A stretch of 64,000 nt of DNA from Limnohabitans sp. WS1 (GTDB lineage Bacteria > Pseudomonadota > Gammaproteobacteria > Burkholderiales > Burkholderiaceae_C), in NCBI RefSeq assembly GCF_003063265.1, contig NZ_NERU01000012.1:1-64000 (forward strand), in the 5' to 3' direction. The notes below the pieces were generated by a model. It was not told the origin of the DNA. It made no database searches and saw nothing but the letters and a program-made list of their open reading frames with translations. Made by a program: the position numbers and the translations under genes. Positions 15,974 through 24,628 of this stretch are shown here, in pieces (the first letter of the stretch is position 1; each line of letters opens with the position of its first letter).

Positions 15974-18240
15974 TTTCTTCTCCCACTGCAGACGCGAACA
16001 CAGCGGCCTATTTGGCCGACCCACTTTCTCAGTCATTGACCCGTTTGGCTTCGATGCAAGGGCACGCTGTGCCTTGGCATCGTTTTGCCATGATGTCGCA
16101 AACCCTTGACGGTGCGCCGATTGCCGACCTGGATCTGGCAGACAAGGCCGTTGAACTTTGGCGTGCCCGTTTTCCGGCCTCTGATATTTTTGATGCCGAC
16201 TTTCCCCTCAAGCCCTCAGACGCCCCGGCCCTGTGGGTGACCGATGTGGGCAACGATTTGGCCCAGCACTCGGTGCTGGTGGTGTGTGGCATGGTGTCGA
16301 CGGGGGCTTTGACCTGCGTCGATGCCGAAGGCAAAGCCGTGAACCTGAGCGCCGCCGACGCGGCCAAAGGTCGTGTGCTGGTCATGCGCACCGACGAGCC
16401 CTTGGCCAGTGCCCAAGACACAGCGACCGGGGCACACGACTTGGGCGCAGACACCAGCCAGGTCAAGCGCCGCTCGGCCAAGCAGTGGTTTCGCTACGCC
16501 ATTGCCAAACGCTGGCGCAGCTTTGCCGAAGGCGCTTTGACCACGGTCACCGTCAACGTGATCGCGCTGGGTTCGTCGTTCTACAGCATGCAGGTGTATG
16601 ACCGCGTGGTGCCCACACAAGGGTTTTCAACCCTCTGGGTACTCACGGTGGGCGTGCTCATGGCCATTGTGTTGGAACTGGTGATGCGCCAAGTGCGCAA
16701 CCGCCTGGTCGAAAACGCTTGCAAAGCCATTGACGAAGAGTTGTCGGGCGTGTTTTTTGGCCACGCTTTGGCCATTCGCATGGACCAGCGGCCCCGCACC
16801 GTGGGCACGTTTGCAGCGCAGATTCGGCACTTCGAGATGGTGCGCAACTTCATGACCTCGTCCACCCTGTTCATTTTTGCAGACGCACCGTTTGCCTTGA
16901 TGTTTGTGGTGGTCATTGGCATGTTGGCCGGGCCTGTGGCCTTGGTGCCTTTGGTCTTCATCCCGATTTCGATTTTGGCTGGTATCGCTTTCCGCTCCAA
17001 GCTGGCCAAACTGACCGAATTGCACATGCAAGAGTCCAACCGCAAAAACGGTTTGCTGATCGAGGCCATTGACGGCATTGAGTCGGTCAAAGCCGCAGGC
17101 GCGGAATGGAAGATGCTCGACCGTTGGCGTGCACTGACCCACCTGCTGGGCCGCGACGAATTGGCGATCAAAAACATCACCAACTTCTCGACCAACCTGA
17201 CCCAAACCCTGCAGCAGCTGAGTTATGTGGGCTTGATGGCCGCCGGTGTGTATGCCATCAACCAAGGCAGCCTGACCGTGGGCGGCTTGATTGCCTGCAC
17301 CATCATCAGTGGCCGTGCCTTGAGCCCGATTGCGCAAATCACGGGCCTGATGGTGCAGTGGCAACAATCCCAAACCGCGCTGCGTGGTCTGGACGCCATC
17401 ATGGCCATGCAACCCGACAGCCAACCCGGCGAGCGGCGCATGGTGCCCGAGCAATGCATGGGCAATTTGAAGGTTGCGCAACTGAGCTTTGGCTACAGCG
17501 CCGAAGCTCCCGCCTTGAGCCTGGACAACCTGATCATCTCCAAAGGCGAGCGTGTGGCGGTGTTGGGCGCGGTGGGATCGGGCAAAACGTCCTTGATCAA
17601 GGCTTTGTCGGGTTTGTACAAACCTGCCGAAGGTCGCGTGTTTTTGGACAACGTGGACATGAGCAACCTCGCCCCCGAGTTTGTGCGCGAACACATTGGT
17701 TACTTGCCCCAAGACGTGCGCCTGTTCCAAGGCACTTTGCGCGAAAACCTGGCGCTGGGTCTGCCCTCGCCCACCGACGAACAAATCATGCTGGCGGCCC
17801 GCATGACCGGGCTCGACAAGTTACTGGGCACTCACCCCAAAGGTCTGGGCATCGAGATTTCTGAAGGGGGACGGGGCTTGTCCGGTGGTCAGCGCCAACT
17901 GGTGGGCTTGACCCGATTGGTGTTGGCCCAGCCACGGATCATGCTGCTGGACGAGCCCACCGCCTCGATGGACCCGCAGCTCGAAGAGCAAGTGGCCGAG
18001 CGTGTGTTTGGCACACGGCCCAACGACACGACACTTGTAGTGGTCACTCACAAACCGGCCATGCTGCGCTACTTCAGCCGAATCATCATTTTGGACAAGG
18101 GCAAAGTGGTCGCTGACGGCCCCCGTGACGAAATCTTGCGTCGTCTGCGTGACACGCAAGCCCAGCTCCAACTGCAACGACAAGCCGCTGTGAACGCCCA
18201 AGCCCAAGCCGGCCAAGCCACTGCCAACCAAGCCACCTGA
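15970..18240 (+). CDS. Type I secretion ABC transporter/permease (LapB-like)
   Basis: A 756-residue inner-membrane ABC exporter. The N-terminal 130 residues look like a C39-peptidase-like domain without the catalytic Cys/His, as in LapB/HlyB-type exporters of RTX proteins. Six-helix membrane domain: about residues 175-460 (FAEGALTTVTVNVIALGSSF, YDRVVPTQGFSTLWVL). Nucleotide-binding domain: Walker A GAVGSGKTSL, Q-loop YLPQDVRLF, signature LSGGQRQ, Walker B IMLLDEPTASMD and the H-loop VVVTH. The C-terminal tail is rich in Ala/Gln. It powers export of the adjacent RTX proteins; the gene sits between the TolC-type and adaptor genes with overlaps or gaps of at most 2 bases. Confidence 0.93.
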   Translation: MISSPTADANTAAYLADPLSQSLTRLASMQGHAVPWHRFAMMSQTLDGAPIADLDLADKAVELWRARFPASDIFDADFPLKPSDAPALWVTDVGNDLAQHSVLVVCGMVSTGALTCVDAEGKAVNLSAADAAKGRVLVMRTDEPLASAQDTATGAHDLGADTSQVKRRSAKQWFRYAIAKRWRSFAEGALTTVTVNVIALGSSFYSMQVYDRVVPTQGFSTLWVLTVGVLMAIVLELVMRQVRNRLVENACKAIDEELSGVFFGHALAIRMDQRPRTVGTFAAQIRHFEMVRNFMTSSTLFIFADAPFALMFVVVIGMLAGPVALVPLVFIPISILAGIAFRSKLAKLTELHMQESNRKNGLLIEAIDGIESVKAAGAEWKMLDRWRALTHLLGRDELAIKNITNFSTNLTQTLQQLSYVGLMAAGVYAINQGSLTVGGLIACTIISGRALSPIAQITGLMVQWQQSQTALRGLDAIMAMQPDSQPGERRMVPEQCMGNLKVAQLSFGYSAEAPALSLDNLIISKGERVAVLGAVGSGKTSLIKALSGLYKPAEGRVFLDNVDMSNLAPEFVREHIGYLPQDVRLFQGTLRENLALGLPSPTDEQIMLAARMTGLDKLLGTHPKGLGIEISEGGRGLSGGQRQLVGLTRLVLAQPRIMLLDEPTASMDPQLEEQVAERVFGTRPNDTTLVVVTHKPAMLRYFSRIIILDKGKVVADGPRDEILRRLRDTQAQLQLQRQAAVNAQAQAGQATANQAT

Positions 18241-18242
18241 AT

Positions 18243-19430
18243 ATGAGCCGTCAAAGAAAAATCCTCTCCTACAACCAGCCGCAAGGTGAATCCGCCTTCA
18301 TGCTGCGCATGGGGGTGTGGGGCAGCATCATGGTGGTGGGCCTGTTTTTGACTTGGGCCTACTACGCCGAAATCGACCAGATCACGCGTGCCCAAGGTCA
18401 AATCATTCCCAGCAGCCGCACCCAAATCATTCAGGCCCCCGATGGGGGTGTGATCGAAAAACTGCTGGTGCGCGAAGGTGCCGAAGTCGACCGGGGCGAA
18501 TTGCTGGTGCGTTTTGACCAGACCAAAGCCGAGGCCAGCTACCGCGAAGCCGAATTCAAAGTGGCCGGCCTGAGTGCCACCGTGGCCCGTTTGCGCTCGG
18601 AGGTGTTTGGGGGCGAGCCGATTTTTAAGCCCGAAACCCTGCTGTTTCCAGAGTTCAGGCAAAACCAGACCGATTTGCTGCGCAAACGCCGCGAGAGCCT
18701 GGAGTCTGAAATCCGCGCCATCGAACGCATGAAAGTGCTGGCCCAACGCGAACTGGACATGACCAAGCCCTTGCTCAAAACCGGTGACGTGAGCATGGCC
18801 GAAGTGCTGCGCCTCGAACGCCTGGTGGCCGAACAAGAAGGCCAAGTCACCAACCGCACCAACAAGTACCAGCAAGACAGCCAGTCCGAGCTGAACAAGC
18901 TGGAAGAAGAATTGGCCGGTGCCAAAGAGTCCTTGATTCAACGCAAAAACCTGCTGGACAACACCGAACTGCGGGCACCTGTGAATGGCACCGTGAAAAA
19001 CGTGCGCGTGACCACCCGGGGCGGTGTGTTGCGGCCTGGCGATGAGCTGATGCAAATCGTGCCGGTTGACGACGCCCTGATTGTGGAAGCCAAGGTCAAG
19101 CCCTCGGACGTGGCGTTTTTGAAGCCCGATCAAGACGTGGTCATCAAGATTGATGCTTATGACTACACGATCTACGGCTCCTTGGAAGGCAAGCTGACTT
19201 ACATCAGTGCCGACACCCTGAACGAAGACATCAAACAGGGCGAACAAGCCTATTACCGCGTTCAGGTCAAAACCGAGTCGCCCCGATTTAACCGCCGCCC
19301 CAACGAAAACCTGCAGCTGCAGCCGGGCATGACGGCCACGATTGAGATCAAAACAGGGGGCAACACGGTTTTGAAGTACCTGCTCAAGCCGGTCATCAAA
19401 ACCCTCAACGAATCACTGGGGGAGAGATAA
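18243..19430 (+). CDS. HlyD-family periplasmic adaptor of type I secretion
   Basis: A 395-residue membrane fusion protein. A single N-terminal transmembrane helix (about residues 24-42, GVWGSIMVVGLFLTWAYYAE) is followed by a biotinyl-lipoyl half (IITRAQG-type strand, QAPDGGVIEKLLVREGAEVD), a long coiled-coil hairpin (RKRRESLESEIRAIERM and on to the LNKLEEELAGAKESL segment), the second lipoyl half (LRAPVNGTVKNVRVTTRGGV) and a beta-barrel domain with a C-terminal NLQLQPGMTATIEIKTG, typical of LapC/PrsE adaptors. It links the ABC transporter to the TolC-type channel. Third gene of the exporter operon, starting 2 bases after the transporter stop codon. Confidence 0.93.
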   Translation: MSRQRKILSYNQPQGESAFMLRMGVWGSIMVVGLFLTWAYYAEIDQITRAQGQIIPSSRTQIIQAPDGGVIEKLLVREGAEVDRGELLVRFDQTKAEASYREAEFKVAGLSATVARLRSEVFGGEPIFKPETLLFPEFRQNQTDLLRKRRESLESEIRAIERMKVLAQRELDMTKPLLKTGDVSMAEVLRLERLVAEQEGQVTNRTNKYQQDSQSELNKLEEELAGAKESLIQRKNLLDNTELRAPVNGTVKNVRVTTRGGVLRPGDELMQIVPVDDALIVEAKVKPSDVAFLKPDQDVVIKIDAYDYTIYGSLEGKLTYISADTLNEDIKQGEQAYYRVQVKTESPRFNRRPNENLQLQPGMTATIEIKTGGNTVLKYLLKPVIKTLNESLGER

Positions 19431-19463
19431 ATCGAAAAAAATTCAACACAAATATCAAAATCA

Positions 19464-19491
19464 TTGTTGATTCAATCGTATTTGATATACT
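19464..19491 (+). promoter_or_regulatory. Possible promoter for the lipoprotein/RTX-like genes
   Basis: TTGTTG - 16 bases - TATACT in an AT-rich gap after the adaptor gene, 31 bases before the lipoprotein start codon. The -10 hexamer is good, the -35 mediocre. Confidence 0.35.
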
Positions 19492-19522
19492 TTTTACATT
19501 CCACACCAACTAAAGACCAAAA

Positions 19523-19828
19523 ATGAAAAAAATCCTCGCTATTTTCCTCCCGCTTGCCTTCCTGGCCGGCTGTGCTGCACCTGCCATCGGTGACAAACAA
19601 GCCGATGTGCCTCCCCGCATCATCATCAAAAACGACGTGCGCACCTGGGACAACCCCGGCGCATTTGGCCCCGTGCCCGCCGAATTGCAAGACAACGGCC
19701 AAAAGGTCTGCGAGACCCTGAACACCGAGCAGTACAAGCACGAAGTGCGCGGCTACCACGCCAAGGCAGAAAACCTCGAAGGCCAAGCTTTTGTGGGCGG
19801 CGGCTACTACTGCGTGCGCACCAACTGA
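19523..19828 (+). CDS. Small lipoprotein of the type I secretion locus
   Basis: A 101-residue predicted lipoprotein: MKKILAIFLPLAFLAGCAAP has a classic lipobox LAGC with the modified Cys at position 17. The mature part is small and hydrophilic (RIIIKNDVRTWDNPGAFGPV) with two further Cys residues (VCETLN and YYCVRTN) that could form a disulphide. I do not recognise a named family. Position between the exporter operon and the second RTX-like protein gene (52 bases downstream) suggests a role in secretion or surface display of that protein; this is context inference only. Confidence 0.72.
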   Translation: MKKILAIFLPLAFLAGCAAPAIGDKQADVPPRIIIKNDVRTWDNPGAFGPVPAELQDNGQKVCETLNTEQYKHEVRGYHAKAENLEGQAFVGGGYYCVRTN

Positions 19829-19879
19829 TTCACCCAGCCATCCCGCTGACCCATCCAACTCACCTATAAAACCAAAGCC

Positions 19880-22800
19880 ATGACACAACCCATGACCCCA
19901 GCCGCCTTGCCTGTGCAAGCAGCCAAGCCCGCCAATGGCGCACGCCTTGTTGCCGCCAAAGCCACCACACCTTTTGTGGAGTTGTCCGGTGCTGACTTGC
20001 AAGCTTTGCTTGACTTTCAAAAGACATTGCCCACCAGCAAGGGCCGCAAAATGCTCAAGCCCGGCGAGGAAGAATTCATCAACAGCGACGGCACCGTGAT
20101 CGATTCCCCCGAGTGGGTCATGGCCCAAGCAGGTGCCGTGTTGCCTGAAGCCATCACAGGCGGTGCAGGTGGTGCAGCGGGCGGCGCTGCAGGTGGTGCG
20201 GCTGGCGCAGCGGGTGCAGCAGGTGCTGCGGGTGCTGCGGGTGCTGCGGGTGCAGCCGCTGCTTTGCCTTTGGTTTCGCCATTGGCCCTTTTGCCTGCAG
20301 TGGCTTTGGTGCCATCGGGCGGTGATGTCAACGGCCGTCCTACCTTGGCACACAACGTTGACAAAACTGACGCGGTCAGATTGACCATTGAAATTCTGGG
20401 TGACAAAGAAAACACCACCACCAACCCGAATTGGGTGCGTGCTGATCCAGACAACAACACCACCTTCTTCTACTTTCAACTGAAAGACGGTGAGCGTGTT
20501 GGTGATGCCAATGTGCTGTTCCTGGATGGCAAGCGCTTGTCTTTGACCTCAGGTGATGGCCGTTTCGGCATCAACAAAGACACCGGTTTGATCACCCGCC
20601 TGATTGACACCCCTCAGTATGAAGAGCAAACGCTGGACGTGGTGATCACTGACACCGCATTGATCAGCACTGCCGTGTCTGTGATCATTGAGGCGAACCA
20701 CCGCCCTGTTTTGACCCGAGGCGATGAAAACGTCTTGACCTTGGTGGTCGATGGTGTCAACGATGGCAACACCACCAACGCCAATTGGAATGCGCAAGAT
20801 GCGGACCCTGCGCATCCCCAGTATTTCTATTTCCAGCTCGCATCGGGTGAAGGTCTTGACCTTGCAAACGTGCAAACCATCGAAGGCAATCGTCTGTCTT
20901 TGGTTTCGGCCGATGGTCGATTCGTCATCGACAAGTTGACAGGCGCGATCTCTCTGAGTGAGTCGGCCAAAGAGACACCTCAGCTGGAAAATCAAGCGCT
21001 TCAAGTGGTGATCACAGACACTGAACTGGTCAGCACAGCGGTCACGGTGGTGGTTGAACAAAACTACACACCCGAATTGGCCACTGCCTCCAAAGACCAA
21101 GACCCAATCCATGTTTCTTTGGCCATCAACGCCACTGAAAATGACAGCACCAGTGACATTGGCTGGATCGCTACAGACGACAACGGTGTGACTCACACCA
21201 ATTACTTCTACTTCTCTGTGGCTGATGGAACAACCATCACTGTGGGCGATGTGGACTACAAACCCATGTCACTCGATGGCAAGTTTTTGTCCTCCGTGTC
21301 TGCTGACGGCCGCTTCAAAATCAACAGTGAAACCGGTGCCATCAGCCGCACGAGCTCTGATCAAGAAGACCCCGTTTTGCTTTGCAAAGACGAAGTCACC
21401 TTGTCTGTGGTCGTGACCGACACCGAATTCGTCAGCAACGCAGTCGATGTGACCATTGAGCGCATCTTGCCGACTTTTGCTGAAGACTACTATGAAAAGG
21501 ATCAGCAAGATCTTGGCGATGCGACCAATGACAACCGCTATTACTTCAATAAACTGACTGAAATTGATAAGACGATTGTCTTAACAGATTTGAGCACCAA
21601 CGGCAATGCACGCGGTACTGATTTGCTGGATATCAATGTCATTTCCAAATTCGAGACCTTGGGATTCCACAAGGGTTCAGGTGAAGAGTCGCTCAATTTG
21701 AATGTGAATTTCTCGCACGACTTTGCGAACGACATTGAACAGGTTTCAATCACTGTTGAGAACCAATTCGGATTGCCTGATGACATTGAAGGCAAAGCCA
21801 CAGATGGCATGGTTGAGTTTGTCAAATTCTCTGAAGGTGCAACTTACAAAGGTTACGTGCTCAACACAGCCGACTACGACGGTTTGGGTGAACCTGAAAC
21901 CGGCGTTTACAGTCTTCAAACGGGCACCACCGGCACCGACTGCCAAGATGTGCTGGTGAGCAGCATGGACCAAGCTGACAATCTCAGCGGCGGAAAAGAC
22001 AATGACCTGTTGTTTGGTTATGGCCTGAGTGACACATTGAATGGTGGTCAAGGCAATGATTTGCTGGTTGCCAACGAGAGCGAAAACATTTTGAATGGCG
22101 ACGAAGGTGACGACACCTTGGTCTCTTATGGCACCAAAAACACATTGAATGGTGGCGCAGGCCTCGATACTTTGTTCGCTTATGGCGATGAGGCCGCCTT
22201 GAATGGTGGCGATGATGACGATTCGTTGACTGCTGAAGGTGAATACAGCACATTGAACGGTGGTTCTGGCAAAGATACTTTGCACGCTCACGGCTATGAA
22301 TCCATTTTGGATGGTGGCACTGGCGACGATACATTGCACGCTGCTGGCGATGAAAGCACCTTGCATGGCGGCGAAGGCAACGATTCCTTGACTGCTGAAG
22401 GCGAATACAGTGTGTTGAACGGTGATTCTGGCGACGACATTTTGCTTTCTACCGGCTATGACTCCACATTGGATGGTGGCGACGGCGATGATTCTTTGAC
22501 TGCTGAGGCTTCGGGCAGTTCCTTGAACGGCGGTTCTGGCAACGACACTTTGCATGCTCACGCTGATGACTCCACATTAGATGGTGGTGATGGCGACGAT
22601 ACATTGCACGCTGATGGCTATAACACCACATTGGATGGTGGCGCTGGCGATGATTCATTGACTGCTGACGGTGCAGGCAGTTCGTTGAACGGTGGATCGG
22701 GTGATGATTCTTTGTTTATCAATGCCGATAATGCCTGTGTTATTGGCGGTTTGGGCAATGATTTCATCACGATCGCTGAAGCAGCGTCCAACACGTCGAT

Positions 22801-23131
22801 TGTTTTGAAAGACAGTGGCGATACCAACTTTGACACCATCTCTGGTTTCGACATGACAGGGATCATTCATTTGAATGGTTTTGATATTTCATTCGGCGGT
22901 ACCAATAACAATGACGAGATTGATGGCGTCCAATTGGTCAATTTGACTTTGAATGATAATCCTATGGATTATCTGGATTCAGAAGATAATGATGTTTCTT
23001 ATTTGATTGCTGTCACTGGCTCAGATGCAGATATCTGGCAAGTTAACAATGTCAATGAAGTCATTACTCTGGACAAAGTTGCTCACTTTGTGAATTTTGA
23101 CTTTGCAAATTACTCAGTGATTCCAGCATAA
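19880..23131 (+). CDS. Repeat-rich RTX-like surface or secreted protein
   Basis: A 1083-residue protein with four zones. Residues 1-80: an N-terminal retention-type region (LSGADLQALLDFQKTLPTSK). Residues about 92-135: a Gly/Ala-only linker, then a hydrophobic stretch. Residues about 160-530: three tandem copies of an approximately 120-residue beta domain, each with NWxxxDxD..., a FYFQL/FYFSV strand, a LSLTSGDGRFGI-type segment and a VVITDTxLVSTAV-type end. Residues about 700-940: roughly thirteen 18-residue repeats of the form LNGGxGDDTLxAxGxxST. In these only every second nonapeptide is a canonical RTX Ca2+ site. The C-terminus (FDFANYSVIPA) lacks the DFVVI ending. No signal peptide. Best guess: an adhesin or surface protein exported by the upstream type I system. 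Confidence 0.75.
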   Translation: MTQPMTPAALPVQAAKPANGARLVAAKATTPFVELSGADLQALLDFQKTLPTSKGRKMLKPGEEEFINSDGTVIDSPEWVMAQAGAVLPEAITGGAGGAAGGAAGGAAGAAGAAGAAGAAGAAGAAAALPLVSPLALLPAVALVPSGGDVNGRPTLAHNVDKTDAVRLTIEILGDKENTTTNPNWVRADPDNNTTFFYFQLKDGERVGDANVLFLDGKRLSLTSGDGRFGINKDTGLITRLIDTPQYEEQTLDVVITDTALISTAVSVIIEANHRPVLTRGDENVLTLVVDGVNDGNTTNANWNAQDADPAHPQYFYFQLASGEGLDLANVQTIEGNRLSLVSADGRFVIDKLTGAISLSESAKETPQLENQALQVVITDTELVSTAVTVVVEQNYTPELATASKDQDPIHVSLAINATENDSTSDIGWIATDDNGVTHTNYFYFSVADGTTITVGDVDYKPMSLDGKFLSSVSADGRFKINSETGAISRTSSDQEDPVLLCKDEVTLSVVVTDTEFVSNAVDVTIERILPTFAEDYYEKDQQDLGDATNDNRYYFNKLTEIDKTIVLTDLSTNGNARGTDLLDINVISKFETLGFHKGSGEESLNLNVNFSHDFANDIEQVSITVENQFGLPDDIEGKATDGMVEFVKFSEGATYKGYVLNTADYDGLGEPETGVYSLQTGTTGTDCQDVLVSSMDQADNLSGGKDNDLLFGYGLSDTLNGGQGNDLLVANESENILNGDEGDDTLVSYGTKNTLNGGAGLDTLFAYGDEAALNGGDDDDSLTAEGEYSTLNGGSGKDTLHAHGYESILDGGTGDDTLHAAGDESTLHGGEGNDSLTAEGEYSVLNGDSGDDILLSTGYDSTLDGGDGDDSLTAEASGSSLNGGSGNDTLHAHADDSTLDGGDGDDTLHADGYNTTLDGGAGDDSLTADGAGSSLNGGSGDDSLFINADNACVIGGLGNDFITIAEAASNTSIVLKDSGDTNFDTISGFDMTGIIHLNGFDISFGGTNNNDEIDGVQLVNLTLNDNPMDYLDSEDNDVSYLIAVTGSDADIWQVNNVNEVITLDKVAHFVNFDFANYSVIPA

Positions 23132-23152
23132 TCTTTACGGTTCTGTCTGCCA

Positions 23153-23186
23153 AAGCAGTGCGCCTCACGGCGCACTGCTTTTTTTT
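23153..23186 (+). terminator. Rho-independent terminator after the RTX-like gene
   Basis: AAGCAGTGCGCC - 4 bases - GGCGCACTGCTT followed by a T-run; a strong 12-bp GC-rich stem 21 bases after the stop codon. Confidence 0.92.
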
Positions 23187-23204
23187 CGTGGTGTGTAAGG
23201 ATTC

Positions 23205-23825
23205 ATCGCGACGAGGGCGTCGCTCCTACAAGGGGATGGCCCCTGCATTTTGTGGGAGCCCCGCTCTCGGGGCGATGGGTGGTGGTTTGCGGGGGTTATC
23301 GCGACGGGGGCGTCGCTCCTACAGGGGGATGGCCCCTGCATTTTTGTAGGAGCCCCGCCCTCGGGGCGATGGGTGGTGGTTTGCGAGGCTTCATCGCGAC
23401 GGGGGCGTCGCTCCTACAGGGAAAATTCCAGCCCACAGGGGGATGCCCTGCATTTTGTGGGAGCCCCGCCCTCGGGGCGATTGTTGGTGGTCTGCGAGGC
23501 TTCATCGCGACGGGGGCGTCGCTCCTACAGGGGGATGGCCTCTGCATTTTTGTAGGAGCCCCGCCCTCGGGGCGATTTTTGGTGGTTTGCGAGGCTTATC
23601 GCGACGGGGGCGTCGCTCCTACAGGGAAAATTCCAGCCCACAGGGTGATGCCCTGCATTTTGTAGGAGCCCCGCCCTCGGGGCGATGGGTCGTGGTCTGC
23701 GAGGCTTATCGCGACGAGGGCGTCGCTCCTACAAGGGGGAGGCCCTGCATTTTGTGGGAGCCCCGCCCTCGGGGCGATGGGTGGTGGTCTGCGAGGCTTA
23801 TCGCGACGGGGGCGTCGCTCCCACA
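23205..23825. repeat. REP/BIME-type palindromic repeat array 2
   Basis: Six alternating pairs of the two arms with the conserved inner spacer (GGTGGTCTGCGAGGCTT or TTTGCGGGGGTT). The outer spacers are variants of GGGGATGGCCCTGCATTTT; two of them carry an extra GGGAAAATTCCAGCCCACA. It lies between the terminator of the type I secretion locus and the end of the tad operon. Confidence 0.88.
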
Positions 23826-23826
23826 G

Positions 23827-23906
23827 GGGATCAAGACATCAAGGCATTAAGGGATCAAGGGATCAAGGGATCAATGCATCAGTTGATCAGTGGATCAGTG
23901 GATCAG
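23827..23906. repeat. GGATCA-type short tandem repeat
   Basis: Units of 7-9 bases (GGGATCAA three times, then GTGGATCA twice, with variants around them) run from the end of REP array 2 into the stop codon of the prepilin peptidase gene. Slippage here could change the last codons of that gene. Confidence 0.7.
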
Positions 23907-24628
23907 TGCCAAAGCCAGTAGCCAATGGCGGCCAGGGCGATCCAGGGGCCGAAGGCGAATTCGGCGGGGGTGGATTGGGGTTTCATCAGGCGCATGAAAC
24001 CTTGGCTGACCAGTGAGGCCAAGGCGGCGATCAGCAGCACGTTGGGGGTGGCTTGTGGCCCCAGCCAGGCGCCTACGGCGGCCAGGAGTTTCATGTCGCC
24101 CTGCCCTACGCCGCTGATGCCGCGCCAGCGCTTGTACAGCTGGTCCATGACCCACAAAATCATGTAGCCCGTCACGGCACCCCACAAGGCATTTTCCAGG
24201 CCTATGGTCCTCAGGCTCTGCACGGTTTGGATCAGCAAGCCCAACCACAGCAGAGGCTGCGTCAAAGCGTCGGGCAGCAGTTGGGTGTCTTTGTCGATGG
24301 CAGCAGACGTGAGCAAGGCCCACAGCCACACGCCCCACAAAGCGGTGCGCCAAGAGGCCCCCATGCCCCCTGTCAAAGCCAAGGCCAAGGCCACGCCCCC
24401 CAGCACCCACAACAGGCAGCGCCGCCGCTGGGCCATGGCGTGCGCCGCGCAGGCTCGCAGGCCGTGGGGCTGTGTGGCTTGCCAGTCGGTGCCTTGTATT
24501 TCGGCCAGCCATTGCGCTTCTTCATTGAGGATGTTTTGCGGCAGCCAGATCACCAGCACACACGACAGCCATCCGGCCAATGCCCCCAAGCAGATGGCCC
24601 ACATGCTTGTCACAAGTTCTGCGTTCAT
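23903..24628 (-). CDS. tadV: Type IV prepilin peptidase (TadV/PilD-like)
   Basis: A 241-residue polytopic membrane aspartic peptidase that cleaves prepilin leader peptides. Both catalytic aspartates are visible: AAIDKDTQLLPD and the GxGD motif GVGQGDMKLLAAVGAWLG. The N-terminal part (GALAGWLSCVLVIWLP) resembles the methyltransferase-side segment of PilD but lacks its CxxC zinc motif. At 241 residues it is longer than the usual TadV/CpaA (about 160). The start at 24628 gives an ATGA overlap with the TadC gene. It is the last gene of the operon and would process the Flp pilin and TadE-type pseudopilins. The stop codon lies in a short tandem repeat. Confidence 0.87.
   Translation of the reverse strand: MNAELVTSMWAICLGALAGWLSCVLVIWLPQNILNEEAQWLAEIQGTDWQATQPHGLRACAAHAMAQRRRCLLWVLGGVALALALTGGMGASWRTALWGVWLWALLTSAAIDKDTQLLPDALTQPLLWLGLLIQTVQSLRTIGLENALWGAVTGYMILWVMDQLYKRWRGISGVGQGDMKLLAAVGAWLGPQATPNVLLIAALASLVSQGFMRLMKPQSTPAEFAFGPWIALAAIGYWLWH

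Noticed and set aside
23205..23825. CRISPR array
   Set aside because: Repeats are present in two inverted arm types with conserved rather than unique spacers, irregular period, and no cas genes nearby.
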